In this document: positions 15,004 to 23,235 of the stretch, piece by piece
Layout of the letters: every line of letters starts with the position of its first letter
Numbering within the stretch: the first letter of the stretch is position 1
Program-made: the position numbers and the translations under genes
NCBI GenBank assembly: GCA_029225065.1
Contig: JAQXVT010000002.1
Location: forward strand, 1 to 32,476
Origin: Lachnospiraceae bacterium
Lineage (GTDB): Bacteria > Bacillota > Clostridia > Lachnospirales > Lachnospiraceae
DNA length: 32,476 nt
Direction of reading: 5' to 3'
Notes under the pieces: generated by a model
Told to the model about the DNA's origin: nothing
Databases searched by the model: none
Seen by the model: only the letters and a program-made list of their open reading frames with translations

Positions 15004-16542
15004 ATGAAAACACTGGGGGATATAAAAAGGGTGCTTTTGCAGAGGGATCTGCTGAAGGAAGTGAGCGGAGAAGCTGCGGACAGGCTTCCGCTTGTGCGGC
15101 TGACCTGCGATTCCAGGGAAGTGGCAGAAAATACGCTGTTTATCTGCAAGGGAGCGGCGTTCAAACCACAGTATCTGCTGGATGCAGTGAAAAAAGGCGC
15201 GGTAGCTTACATCAGCGAGACAAAGATGGAGGTGCCGGTGCCTGGATTAATTGTGAAAGATATCCGAAAGGCGATGGCGGCAGCCTCGGCGTGGTTCTGG
15301 GATTACCGGGTTGGTCATCCGACGCTGACCGGGATTACCGGTACAAAAGGGAAAACGACGACCGCATGGTACTTAAAGGCCATGCTGGATGAGTGGGAGA
15401 AAATAAGAAAAGGACCGGAGACCGGACTGATCTCGACGGTGGAAAATTATGACGGGATGGCGCGATGTGATGCAGTGATGACAACGCCGGAAGCACCGCG
15501 GCTCCATGAACTGCTTGCAAATGCGGAACACGCGGGGATCCGTTACATGACAATGGAGGTTTCCAGTCAGGCACTGAAATACAAGCGCGTGCGGGAGCTG
15601 CGGTTTCAGGTGGGAATCTTTCTGAATATTTCTGAGGATCACATCAGCCCGAAGGAGCATGTGGATTTTGAAGACTATTTCAGCGCAAAGCTTTCGATTT
15701 TCCGTCAGACTGAGACGGCCTGCGTCAATCTCGACTGTGACCACGCGGACCGGATATTGAAAGCTGCGCATAAGGCCGATCATATCGTGACGTTTGGAAA
15801 AAAGAAAACGGCGGATGTGCGCTGCAGCGAGATCAGGGCGAATTATGGCGAGATCTCGTTTCGTGTGACCTGTGATCGGTTTTCAGAGTATTTTACGCTT
15901 GGAATGAAGGGGAGTTTCAATATTGAAAATGCAATGGCGGCGATTACGGCCGGATACGTGTACGGGATTCCGGTTGAATGCATGAAGCGGGCGCTGTGTC
16001 AGACAAAGGTGCCGGGACGGATGGAAAATTTCGTCAGCGAGGACGGAAAAATCTGCGGAATTGTTGATTTTGCACACAACCGCTTAAGCTTTGAAAAGCT
16101 GTTTGATGCTGCCTTTCAGGAGTATGCATCGTACCGAAGGATTATCACGGTGTTTGGCTGCCCGGGCGGCAAGGCGCTCAACCGCAGGCGGGAGCTCGGA
16201 GTGATTGCCGGCATGTTTTCGGATCAGGTGATTGTCACGACTGATGATCCGGGCATGGAAAGCCAGACGGTGATCGCAGATCAGATCCGCAGCTATGTGG
16301 AAATGACAGGATGCAGCTGTACCTGTATCGAAGATCGAAATGCAGCCGTACGGCAGGCTGTTTCTCTGGCAGCGGAGAGCAGGCAGAAGACGCTGGTGCT
16401 TCTTTTGGGAAGAGGCAGTGAAAAATTTCAGCAGATCTGTGGAAAATCACTCGCTTGCAAGACGGATGCGCAGATGATGAGGGAAGCAATCGGGGAGTAC
16501 GACAGAGAAAAAAACAGGAGCAGGGGCGAGAGGGTGTCCTGA
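15004..16542 (+). CDS. MurE-like Mur ligase (UDP-MurNAc-tripeptide synthetase family), atypical
   Basis: A 512-residue three-domain Mur ligase. The N-terminal UDP-substrate domain has TCDSREV; the ATP loop is TGTKGKTTT (residues 112-120); then TTPEAPRLHE, EVSSQALKYKRV, FLNISEDHISPKEH and FEDYF; the C-terminal domain has FGCPGGKALNRRRELG and DDPGME (D414-G417). MurE ligates the third amino acid of the peptidoglycan peptide in the cytoplasm. The DAP-specific DNPR motif is replaced by DDPG, and the ISxDHIxPxEH and FEDYF segments resemble, as I recall, the lysine-type MurE of streptococci, so the amino acid added may not be diaminopimelate. It stands alone, outside any mur/dcw cluster. ATG 15004 follows AAGGAG by 7 bases; the longer frame from 14872 is rejected. 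Confidence 0.85.
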   Translation: MKTLGDIKRVLLQRDLLKEVSGEAADRLPLVRLTCDSREVAENTLFICKGAAFKPQYLLDAVKKGAVAYISETKMEVPVPGLIVKDIRKAMAAASAWFWDYRVGHPTLTGITGTKGKTTTAWYLKAMLDEWEKIRKGPETGLISTVENYDGMARCDAVMTTPEAPRLHELLANAEHAGIRYMTMEVSSQALKYKRVRELRFQVGIFLNISEDHISPKEHVDFEDYFSAKLSIFRQTETACVNLDCDHADRILKAAHKADHIVTFGKKKTADVRCSEIRANYGEISFRVTCDRFSEYFTLGMKGSFNIENAMAAITAGYVYGIPVECMKRALCQTKVPGRMENFVSEDGKICGIVDFAHNRLSFEKLFDAAFQEYASYRRIITVFGCPGGKALNRRRELGVIAGMFSDQVIVTTDDPGMESQTVIADQIRSYVEMTGCSCTCIEDRNAAVRQAVSLAAESRQKTLVLLLGRGSEKFQQICGKSLACKTDAQMMREAIGEYDREKNRSRGERVS

Positions 16543-16682
16543 AAAGATGGAAGGAAGAAGGCAGGATTTGAGATGAGACAGAGCGATTGACAGAACCACG
16601 ATTTTGAGGAATAATAAGAATACAGAAGCGAAATGCCCGGAAAAGTAAAAGTCTGCTTATAGTCAGCACGATAGGAGAAAAA

Positions 16683-16880
16683 ATGAAATCGAATCAGGAA
16701 AAGAAACCGAGCAACTGCGAAACCTGCACCTATTTTACATACGATGAAGATTACGAAGCATACGTCTGTGATCGCGATATGGACGAGGATGAGTACGTAC
16801 GCCTGATGTCCGACACTCACTACAGCTGTCCCTATTACCGCTGCGGGGATGAGTATCTTGTTGTGCGGCATCAGATGTAG
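16683..16880 (+). CDS. DUF6472-type small cysteine-rich protein
   Basis: A 65-residue acidic protein with four cysteines arranged as CETC, a single C in AYVCDRDMDEDE, and CPYYRCGDEY near the end, a spacing that suggests a metal-binding knuckle. The pattern NCETCTYFTYDEDYEAYVCD and the terminal YLVVRHQM match what I recall of the DUF6472 family, found mainly in Lachnospiraceae and of unknown function. AGGAG lies 5 bases before the ATG. It is separated by 140 bases without further features from the MurE-like gene and is possibly co-transcribed with it. Confidence 0.8.
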   Translation: MKSNQEKKPSNCETCTYFTYDEDYEAYVCDRDMDEDEYVRLMSDTHYSCPYYRCGDEYLVVRHQM

Positions 16881-16892
16881 TGAGTGACATTC

Positions 16893-16945
16893 GCTATTAT
16901 TAACCGAGTCAGGCAGCGAAGCAGATTGTGAATATTTGCTTTGAT
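16893..16945 (+). repeat. Dispersed stem-loop repeat, copy D (tail module)
   Basis: Resembles the tail of the copy at 21416-21456: a TTAACNGAGTCA-like stretch, then GCGAAGCAGATTG. The core stem here is GCAGA/TTTGC instead of GCGGA/TCCGC, a compensatory change. Confidence 0.6.
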
Positions 16946-17016
16946 TTAAGAAACAGTCGAAAGGTATTTGGCATGTCTGAGATAGAGAAACTCTTGACTG
17001 TAAATCAGAAGAAAAT

Positions 17017-17030
17017 GTGGTTATAACCAC
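17017..17030. promoter_or_regulatory. Perfect 14-bp palindrome upstream of hcp, candidate operator
   Basis: GTGGTTATAACCAC is fully self-complementary. A candidate -10, TATAGT (17053-17058), has no good -35; transcription would start near 17065, placing the palindrome centre at about -41.5, the position used by class II Crp/Fnr-type activators. hcp genes are often controlled by Crp/Fnr-family nitrosative-stress regulators such as HcpR. The binder here is inferred. Confidence 0.55.
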
Positions 17031-17064
17031 GGATAAAATCCTGAAAATCAGATATAGTAAAGCC

Positions 17065-17135
17065 AGAGCATGCTTGAAAAGCCATTCCTGCAATCTGTGT
17101 ATCATGATTTGCAGAAAGCATTTTTCAAACGCGTT
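17065..17135 (+). repeat. Dispersed hairpin repeat, copy C (head module) in the hcp leader
   Basis: An imperfect palindrome with arms TTGAAAA/TTTTCAA and CTGCAA/TTGCAG. The same unit occurs at the end of lysR (21356) and after tsaB (27813). It lies in the predicted 5' untranslated region of hcp. Confidence 0.65.
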
Positions 17136-17171
17136 CTCGAAGAGAAAATCAGATCAGTAAGGAGAAACTAT

Positions 17172-18800
17172 ATGAATACAGAGAAAAAGACAGAAATGTT
17201 CTGCTTCCAGTGTGAGCAGACGGCGGGCTGTACGGGATGTACAAAGGCTGCAGGGGTCTGTGGAAAGACCGCAGAGGTCGCAGCACTGCAGGATGAACTG
17301 ACCGGTGCACTGATCGGTCTGGCACGCACCTGCATGAGCCAGAAAAAAACAGATCGGACGGATCGCCTGGTGATTGAGGGACTTTTTTCGACGCTGACCA
17401 ACGTAAGCTTCGATGAAGAAGCGCTGAAAAAGCAGCTTCAGGAGATCAGGGACGAAAAGAACCGGATTGCGCCTGGCTGCAGCACGTGTATGGCGCGCTG
17501 CGGAAATACCGATGATTATGACGTGAAACAGATCTGGGCGTCGAACGACGAGGATATTCGTTCTCTGAAATCACTGCTTTTATTTGGCATCCGCGGAATG
17601 GCGGCCTACGCTTACCACGCGATGGTGCTCGGATATGAAAGCGGGGAGGTAAATGAATTTCTGTACCGTGCCCTTGCTGTGCTTGCAGAGGACTTCAGTG
17701 CGGAAGATCTATTGCAGGAGGTGCTCTCTGTCGGACGGGTAAATCTTACCTGCATGGAGCTTCTGGACCGCGCCAATACAGAGACATTTGGTACACCGTC
17801 CCCGGTGACGGTTCCCCTTACTGTGGAAAAAGGTCCGTTTATTGTGATTTCGGGTCATGATCTGTATGATCTGAAGCTGCTTCTGGAACAGACCGAGGGA
17901 AAAGGCATTAATATCTATACGCACGGCGAGATGCTCCCGGCACATGGCTATCCGGAGCTGAAAAAGTATCCGCATCTGAAAGGAAATTTCGGTACGGCAT
18001 GGCAGAATCAGCAGAAAGAATTTGCCGGTCTTCCGGCGCCGGTGCTGTTTACGACGAACTGCATTATGCCGGTGAAAAAAAGCTACGCGGACCGCATTTT
18101 TACGACAGAAGTAGTTTCCTATCCGGAGATGGTGCACATTCCGGAGAAAGAAATGGATGGTAAGCTGTACAAGGACTTTACCCCGGTGATTGAGAAGGCA
18201 TTGGAGCTTGGCGGTTATCCGGAGGATTATGTTTTTACCGGAATCAACGGCGGAACGGAAGTGACGACGGGATTTGGACACGGTACGGTTCTTTCTGTGG
18301 CTGACAAGGTGGTAGAGGCAGTGAAGGCAGGGAAAATCCGTCACTTCTTCTTGGTGGGAGGCTGCGACGGCGCGCGCACCGGAAGAAATTATTACACGGA
18401 ATTTGTAAAGCAGACGCCGGAGGATACGATCATTCTGACGCTTGCATGCGGCAAATACCGTTTCAATGATCTGGATCTCGGCACAATCGACGGCCTTCCG
18501 CGTCTGATGGATATGGGACAGTGCAACGATGCGTACAGTGCAATCCGCGTTGCAGTGGCGCTTGCTGAGGCGTTTGACTGTGAGGTCAACGAGCTTCCTC
18601 TTTCCATGGTGCTCTCCTGGTACGAGCAGAAAGCAGTGAGCATTCTGCTGACGCTTCTGCATCTTGGAATCAAAAATATTAAGCTTGGACCGACGCTTCC
18701 GGCCTTTCTCTCCGCGAATGTGCGGAAGCTTCTGGTCGACACGTACAAAATCGAATCGATCACGACGCCGGAGAAAGATCTGGCGGAGCTGCTGGGATAA
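17172..18800 (+). CDS. hcp: Hydroxylamine reductase / hybrid-cluster protein
   Basis: A 542-residue cytoplasmic metalloprotein that reduces hydroxylamine to ammonia and is thought to detoxify nitric oxide. The N-terminal cysteines C11-x2-C14-x8-C23-x6-C30 bind the [4Fe-4S] cluster; C-terminal motifs that hold the hybrid Fe-S-O cluster are visible, including GGCDGARTGRNYY, ILTLACGKYRFN and GQCNDAYSAIRVA. Length fits the anaerobe-type Hcp. ATG 17172 follows AAGGAGA by 6 bases; the longer frame from 17070 runs through the leader repeat and is rejected. It is a single gene with its own control region (palindrome at 17017) and terminator. Confidence 0.96.
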   Translation: MNTEKKTEMFCFQCEQTAGCTGCTKAAGVCGKTAEVAALQDELTGALIGLARTCMSQKKTDRTDRLVIEGLFSTLTNVSFDEEALKKQLQEIRDEKNRIAPGCSTCMARCGNTDDYDVKQIWASNDEDIRSLKSLLLFGIRGMAAYAYHAMVLGYESGEVNEFLYRALAVLAEDFSAEDLLQEVLSVGRVNLTCMELLDRANTETFGTPSPVTVPLTVEKGPFIVISGHDLYDLKLLLEQTEGKGINIYTHGEMLPAHGYPELKKYPHLKGNFGTAWQNQQKEFAGLPAPVLFTTNCIMPVKKSYADRIFTTEVVSYPEMVHIPEKEMDGKLYKDFTPVIEKALELGGYPEDYVFTGINGGTEVTTGFGHGTVLSVADKVVEAVKAGKIRHFFLVGGCDGARTGRNYYTEFVKQTPEDTIILTLACGKYRFNDLDLGTIDGLPRLMDMGQCNDAYSAIRVAVALAEAFDCEVNELPLSMVLSWYEQKAVSILLTLLHLGIKNIKLGPTLPAFLSANVRKLLVDTYKIESITTPEKDLAELLG

Positions 18801-18820
18801 AAAAGAATAACTAAAATATG

Positions 18821-18872
18821 AAAGGGCTGTAAAAGAGGCTGCATAAAAATGCTTCTTTTATGGCTCTTTCTT
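18821..18872 (+). terminator. Terminator of hcp
   Basis: A 16-bp stem with three G-T wobbles (18821-18836 with 18854-18869), capped by a second GCAT/ATGC stem. The T-run is weak (CTTTCTTG), but the stem is long. Confidence 0.65.
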
Positions 18873-18883
18873 GATTAGTTTCA

Positions 18884-18999
18884 TTCAGAGCCAGCTGTAA
18901 AGAGGACATTCGCAGCCTGTGTTCAAAACGTTTCGCGTTTTATCGGTTTGGCGTAGCCACCAAACGCGAGTGTTTTATGAAATTTTACCTGGCTCTGAA
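18884..18999. repeat. 116-bp element with 11-bp terminal inverted repeats and a nested hairpin
   Basis: TTCAGAGCCAG (18884-18894) and CTGGCTCTGAA (18989-18999) are perfect inverted ends. Inside is a nested hairpin: CGCGTTT/AAACGCG (18934-18940, 18962-18968) enclosing GGT-GGC/GCC-ACC. A second pairing, GTAAAGAGG (18897-18905) with CCTCTTTAC (19019-19027), would cross the first, and its right arm reaches the cysK -35 box. Read on the minus strand it contains the dispersed-repeat core GCGAATGTCCTCTTTACA. It fills most of the 424-bp gap between hcp and cysK; the rest holds the hcp terminator, the cysK promoter and repeat copy E. A miniature mobile element or structured RNA is possible. Confidence 0.6.
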
Positions 19000-19022
19000 C
19001 GGAAAAATTTTTCAGAAACCTC

Positions 19023-19081
19023 TTTACAAATTTAAAAATCTGGTTTATAATCCAGTTAATCTAGTAAGTAACTAGGAAATA
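19023..19081 (+). promoter_or_regulatory. cysK promoter and candidate sulfur-regulator site
   Basis: TTTACA (19023-19028), 17 bp, TATAAT (19046-19051). Right after it, CTAGTAAGTAACTAGGAAATA (19061-19081) includes the inverted repeat CTAGT/ACTAG and the TAGGAAATA motif shared with the sulfhydrylase promoter at 21558. Confidence 0.7.
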
Positions 19082-19156
19082 TATGAAAACTAGAAATTAA
19101 AGTAGACGCTAAAAAGGAATCGCACGCCTGAATTACTGCAAAGCAACTGGCAGGGG

Positions 19157-19175
19157 AAAGCGGATATTCGCAGTC
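19157..19175 (+). repeat. Dispersed stem-loop repeat, copy E
   Basis: AAAGCGGATATTCGCAGTC differs by one base from the core of the copy at 10253-10271. It lies 51 bases upstream of the cysK start, inside its leader. Confidence 0.55.
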
Positions 19176-19225
19176 TTGCAGAATTCGGTAAAACAGAACA
19201 TAGAAAAAATGAGGAGGACAATAGC

Positions 19226-20161
19226 ATGGCAAAGATTTATGGAAGCGCACTGGAACTGATCGGAAACACCCCGTTGGTTGAGGTGAAAAATATCGAAAAA
19301 GCAGAAAATCTGGAAGCAAGAGTGCTTGTAAAGCTGGAGTATTTCAATCCGGCCGGAAGTGTAAAGGATCGTATCGCAAAGAGCATGATTGAGGATGCGG
19401 AAGAGAAGGGACTCCTCAAAGAGGGTTCCACGATTATTGAGCCTACCTCCGGCAACACCGGAATCGGTCTTGCGTCGATCGCAGCATCCAAGGGCTATCG
19501 CATCATTCTGACGATGCCGGAGACGATGAGCGTAGAGCGCCGGAATATTCTGAAAGCCTACGGTGCAGAGGTTGTCCTGACCGACGGCGCAAAGGGAATG
19601 AAGGGGGCAATCGCACGTGCGGATGAGCTGGCAAAGGAGATTCCGAACAGCTTTATTCCGGGACAGTTTGTAAATCCGGCAAACCCGAAGGCACACAAGG
19701 CGACAACCGGACCGGAGATCTGGAATGATACAGACGGAGCAGTGGATATCTTTGTAGCAGGCGTCGGCACCGGCGGAACATTGAGCGGCACCGGCGAGTA
19801 TCTGAAATCGCAGAAGCCGGAAGTGAAGATTGTAGCGGTAGAGCCGGCAACTTCACCGGTACTTTCTGAGGGCAAGGCAGGCCCGCACAAGATTCAGGGA
19901 ATCGGAGCAGGCTTCGTACCGGATACCCTCAACACCGGTATCTATGATGAGATCATCAAGATTGAGAATGAAGATGCGTTTGAGACTTCCAAGCTTCTCA
20001 CAAAGAAAGAGGGAATCCTGACCGGTATTTCATCAGGCGCAGCGCTGCTGGCAGCAATTCAGCTTGCAAAGCGTCCGGAGAACAAAGGAAAAACAATCGT
20101 AGCACTGCTTCCGGACAGTGGAGACCGTTATTATTCTACACCGCTGTTCCAGGGCAAATAA
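19226..20161 (+). CDS. cysK: Cysteine synthase A (O-acetylserine sulfhydrylase)
   Basis: A 311-residue cytoplasmic PLP enzyme that makes cysteine from O-acetylserine and sulfide. The PLP lysine is K47 in [11 protein letters not shown]; the substrate loop [11 protein letters not shown] (residues 73-83) and the phosphate-binding glycine loop [15 protein letters not shown] are intact, and the C-terminal [12 protein letters not shown] is typical. A GAGGAGG ribosome site precedes the ATG. It is a single-gene unit with its own promoter and terminator, followed by a LysR regulator, a second sulfhydrylase and an Rrf2 regulator, so the region is a sulfur-assimilation block. Confidence 0.97.
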   Translation: MAKIYGSALELIGNTPLVEVKNIEKAENLEARVLVKLEYFNPAGSVKDRIAKSMIEDAEEKGLLKEGSTIIEPTSGNTGIGLASIAASKGYRIILTMPETMSVERRNILKAYGAEVVLTDGAKGMKGAIARADELAKEIPNSFIPGQFVNPANPKAHKATTGPEIWNDTDGAVDIFVAGVGTGGTLSGTGEYLKSQKPEVKIVAVEPATSPVLSEGKAGPHKIQGIGAGFVPDTLNTGIYDEIIKIENEDAFETSKLLTKKEGILTGISSGAALLAAIQLAKRPENKGKTIVALLPDSGDRYYSTPLFQGK

Positions 20162-20182
20162 AACAAAAAATATATCCTTCTT

Positions 20183-20218
20183 AAAAGGGGTGCCTGACTT
20201 GTCCGGGCATCCCTTTTT
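20183..20218 (+). terminator. Terminator of cysK
   Basis: AAAAGGGGTGCC pairs with GGCATCCCTTTT (one G-T wobble) and is followed by further T. The region 20219-20450 before lysR shows no gene and no clear -35/-10 pair. Confidence 0.8.
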
Positions 20219-20450
20219 GACAGAGTCAGAGCGTAAAAATAACAATAAAGAGCAGATGAGAACTTACCTATAGCATGAAAGCGATGAGAGCTGTTATCGT
20301 TAATGGTAATGTTATGGACGGTAAAGTGGAGCGAGAATGTCAGTTTTACTTTGAAAAAAAGAGGGCTGCGCGTTGCAAAACAAAAGAGGATAGAATAGAA
20401 TGAGAGAAGTTTAATTGGTTTGCCCAGGAAAACAGGAAAGGAGAGCGCGA

Positions 20451-21368
20451 ATGACATTACAACAATTAAAATACGTAACCGCCATCGCCGACTGCGGTTC
20501 CATGAACGAAGCGGCTAAGACGCTGTTTGTGTCCCAGCCGAGCCTTTCCGGCGCGGTGAAGGAGCTGGAAGAGGAAGCCGGAATCGAGATATTCAAACGG
20601 ACAAACAAGGGTGTGCTTCCGACACCAGAGGGCGAGGAATTTCTCGGCTATGCAAGGCAGCTGCTCAACCAGTATGAGCTGATGGAGGACCGTTTTATCC
20701 GGAGAACGAGGGTAAAGAAAAAATTCAGCGTGTCGATGCAGCACTATTCGTTTGCGGTAAAGGCGTTTGTAGAACTCGTCAAGCAGTATGGCATGGACGA
20801 GTATGAATTTGCCGTGTACGAGACGAAGACAGGGGAAGTCATTTCCAACGTGCGTAATTTCCGCAGTGAGATCGGTGTCCTCTATGAAAATGAATTTAAC
20901 GGGCAGGCGATCAGCAAAATACTGAAGGAAAATAATCTGGAATTTCATCCGCTTTTTCCGTGCGGGACGTACGCTTATCTGTGGAAAGGACATCCGCTGG
21001 CAGAAAAAGAGCAGATCAGTATGGAAGAGCTTTCGGAATTTCCGTGTCTTGCTTTTGACCAGGGGGATAATCCGTCCTTCTTTCTGGCGGAGGAAGTGCT
21101 CAGTACCTATGATTACAAGCGGGTGATTCGTGCAAATGACCGCGCGACGATGCTGAATCTGATGGTGGGACTGAATGGATATACCCTGTGTTCCGGTATT
21201 ATCTGTGAAGAATTAAACGGAAGCGATTACTGCGCTGTTCCGCTTGCGCAGCAGGAGCAGATGGAGATTGGTTACATTAAGCGCAGCGGCATGATGCTCA
21301 GTCCTCTGGCAGAGCGCTATCTGGAAGAGCTGCGAAAGTATGAAGGTTATGTGTTAGAGCCTGTTTGA
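20451..21368 (+). CDS. LysR family transcriptional regulator
   Basis: A 305-residue LysR-type regulator. The N-terminal winged helix-turn-helix reads MTLQQLKYVTAIADCGSMNE, AAKTLFVSQPSLSGAVKELE, and the C-terminal two-lobed effector domain starts near residue 90. ATG 20451 follows AAAGGAG by 7 bases; the ORF from 20415 is rejected because the domain starts at this ATG. Its position between cysK and the sulfhydrylase gene suggests control of sulfur assimilation with an effector such as O-acetylserine, as for CysB/CysL-type proteins, but this is inference from context. Its last bases and TGA stop belong to a copy of the dispersed repeat. Confidence 0.9.
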   Translation: MTLQQLKYVTAIADCGSMNEAAKTLFVSQPSLSGAVKELEEEAGIEIFKRTNKGVLPTPEGEEFLGYARQLLNQYELMEDRFIRRTRVKKKFSVSMQHYSFAVKAFVELVKQYGMDEYEFAVYETKTGEVISNVRNFRSEIGVLYENEFNGQAISKILKENNLEFHPLFPCGTYAYLWKGHPLAEKEQISMEELSEFPCLAFDQGDNPSFFLAEEVLSTYDYKRVIRANDRATMLNLMVGLNGYTLCSGIICEELNGSDYCAVPLAQQEQMEIGYIKRSGMMLSPLAERYLEELRKYEGYVLEPV

Positions 21369-21462
21369 AAGGCCATTCCCGCAATCTGCGCGTCACAATT
21401 TGCAGAAAGAATTTTTTAACTGAGTCAACCTGCGAAGCAGATTGCGAATATCCGCTGTATAG
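21356..21462 (+). repeat. Dispersed stem-loop repeat, copy A (most complete)
   Basis: Head module (GTTTGAAAGGCCATTCCCGC) plus tail module with the core GATTGCGAATATCCGCT at 21440-21456. CGCAATCTGC in the head and GCAGATTGCG in the tail form a perfect 10-bp inverted repeat. The copy starts inside the end of lysR and supplies its stop codon. Confidence 0.65.
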
Positions 21463-21511
21463 ACACTTTTTGCTATAGGAAAAACCAATAGCAAGAAAAA
21501 AGTTTTGTATA

Positions 21512-21566
21512 TTGGACAGAAACAGGCGCACAGGCTATAATAACACCCGTAAACCGATAGGAAATA
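21512..21566 (+). promoter_or_regulatory. Sulfhydrylase promoter and shared TAGGAAATA motif
   Basis: TTGGACA (21512-21518), 17 bp, TATAAT (21536-21541). CCCGTAAACCGATAGGAAATA (21546-21566) aligns without gaps to the cysK site at 19061-19081 as C--GTAA-----TAGGAAATA. Confidence 0.65.
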
Positions 21567-21594
21567 AAAACAATCCCAGAGAGGAGATCAGGAT

Positions 21595-22905
21595 ATGAGC
21601 AAGAAGACACGCGCAGAGCGCAATTTTAAATTTGAAACCTTACAGCTTCACGTAGGACAGGAGCATCCGGATCCGGTGACCGGCGCAAGAGCCGTGCCGA
21701 TCTATCAGACCTCCTCTTACGTATTTGACAATTCCGAGCATGCAGCAGCCAGATTTGGACTGCGTGATGCAGGAAATATTTACGGAAGACTGACAAACCC
21801 GACCGAGGATGTATTCGAGCAGAGAATTGCAGCACTCGAGGGCGGCGTAGCAGCGCTTGCAGTTGCATCAGGAGCGGCCGCAATCACCTATACATTTGAA
21901 AATCTCGCACAGGCAGGCGACCATATTGTATCTGCAAAGAACATTTACGGAGGCACCTACAACTTCCTGGCACATACCTTCCCGCAGTTTGGCGTAAAGA
22001 CGACATTCGTAGACGTATTCAATCTGGATGAAGTAAAAGCAGCCATTCAGGACAACACAAAAGCGATCTTTATTGAGACGCTGGGCAACCCGAATTCAGA
22101 TGTGGTTGATATCGAAGCAATCGCAAAGGTTGCACATGAGCATAAGATTCCGCTTGTAATTGACAACACCTTCGCAACTCCGTATCTTGTAAGACCGATC
22201 GAGTACGGCGCAGATATTGTGGTACATTCTGCGACGAAGTTTATCGGCGGACACGGCACGACCATCGGCGGTGTCATCGTGGACGGCGGCAAATTTGACT
22301 GGGAGGCATCCGGTAAATTCCCGTCACTGACTGAGCCGAACCCGAGCTACCATGGCATCAGCTTCACAAAGGCAGTCGGAGCTGCAGCATTTGTCACAAA
22401 GATCCGTGCAATCCTGCTGCGTGATACGGGAGCAACAATCTCTCCGTTCCATTCTTTCCTGTTCCTGCAGGGACTTGAGACGCTGTCTCTTCGCGTGGAG
22501 CGTCATGTTGAGAATGCACTTAAGGTAGTAGAGTACCTGAATAATCATCCGCAGGTAGAAAAAGTACATCACCCGTCTGTTTCAGACGATCCGGTACAGC
22601 AGGAGCTGTATAAAAAGTACTTCCCGAACGGCGGCGGTTCCATCTTCACTTTTGAGATTAAGGGCGATGCTGAGACAGCAAAGAAATTCATCGACAATCT
22701 GGAGCTCTTCTCACTGCTTGCAAATGTAGCAGACGTGAAGTCACTGGTTATCCATCCGGCAACGACAACGCACAGCCAGTGCACCGACGAGGAGTTGGCC
22801 GATCAGGGTATCAAGCCGAACACGATTCGTCTGTCAATCGGTACTGAAAATGTGGCAGATATCATCGAGGATCTGGACGAGGCATTTAAGGCAGTAGCAG
22901 AGTAG
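21595..22905 (+). CDS. metY: O-acetylhomoserine aminocarboxypropyltransferase (sulfhydrylase)
   Basis: A 436-residue PLP enzyme of the Cys/Met metabolism family that makes homocysteine from O-acetylhomoserine and sulfide (or methionine from methanethiol). Visible motifs are TLQLHVGQEHPDPVTGARAVPIYQT, YGRLTNPTEDVFEQRIAALEGG, the PLP-lysine motif HSATKFIGGHG (K215) and HPATTTHSQ near the C-terminus, which is typical of the longer sulfhydrylase branch rather than cystathionine synthases/lyases. GAGGAGAT lies before the ATG. It is monocistronic, with its own promoter and a strong terminator, and shares a promoter motif with cysK. Confidence 0.94.
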   Translation: MSKKTRAERNFKFETLQLHVGQEHPDPVTGARAVPIYQTSSYVFDNSEHAAARFGLRDAGNIYGRLTNPTEDVFEQRIAALEGGVAALAVASGAAAITYTFENLAQAGDHIVSAKNIYGGTYNFLAHTFPQFGVKTTFVDVFNLDEVKAAIQDNTKAIFIETLGNPNSDVVDIEAIAKVAHEHKIPLVIDNTFATPYLVRPIEYGADIVVHSATKFIGGHGTTIGGVIVDGGKFDWEASGKFPSLTEPNPSYHGISFTKAVGAAAFVTKIRAILLRDTGATISPFHSFLFLQGLETLSLRVERHVENALKVVEYLNNHPQVEKVHHPSVSDDPVQQELYKKYFPNGGGSIFTFEIKGDAETAKKFIDNLELFSLLANVADVKSLVIHPATTTHSQCTDEELADQGIKPNTIRLSIGTENVADIIEDLDEAFKAVAE

Positions 22906-22948
22906 GAAGCTGTCGTTAGAGGATCAGTAAAAGTACAGTAAACGGCAT

Positions 22949-22994
22949 ACAGGCTGTAATTCTTTTGAAAAGAAAGAATTGCAGCCTGTTTTTT
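22949..22994 (+). terminator. Strong terminator of the sulfhydrylase gene
   Basis: A 17-bp near-perfect stem (22949-22965 with 22973-22989), 7-base loop and TTTTTT. Confidence 0.9.
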
Positions 22995-23007
22995 GCGTGT
23001 ACATAAG

Positions 23008-23045
23008 CATTTTTCAGGCACGTTTTAACCGTGTCAGGCATTCCC
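23008..23045 (+). repeat. Partial dispersed repeat, copy H
   Basis: GCATTTTTCAGGCACGTTTT resembles the 3' arm of the head module at 17118-17137, followed by AACCGTGTCAGGC, similar to the tail start at 16897-16909. The rest of 23046-23230 in this 463-bp gap shows nothing I can assign. Confidence 0.4.
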
Positions 23046-23235
23046 TTCTGGGATACGAGAAATAATAAGCAACAGATGATTTGCGTGTATCATAAGATAA
23101 ACTCACTCATAATAGTGGTTGCGAAATATCACAAGGGGAGCTTGGATTCCGTATGATTCTACAAGCAGCGAAGCGGACCTGAAATAGCCGCTTTGACAGG
23201 GAAAGAAAGATTTCTGTTACAACATACAATTCATA

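Noticed and set aside
16994-17027. TTGACT ... TATAAC as an hcp promoter
   Set aside because: The 22-bp spacing is too long; TATAGT at 17053 combined with the palindrome is a better explanation.
16428-17105. Minus-strand ORF spanning the murE-like end, DUF6472 and the hcp control region
   Set aside because: It crosses two real genes and repeats on the other strand and lacks a start signal.
17070-17171. N-terminal extension of hcp
   Set aside because: It translates the dispersed repeat; the good ribosome site and the family start are at 17172.
17709-18662. 317-codon minus-strand ORF opposite hcp
   Set aside because: It lies entirely within a well-supported hcp gene and reads as low-plausibility His/Arg-rich sequence.
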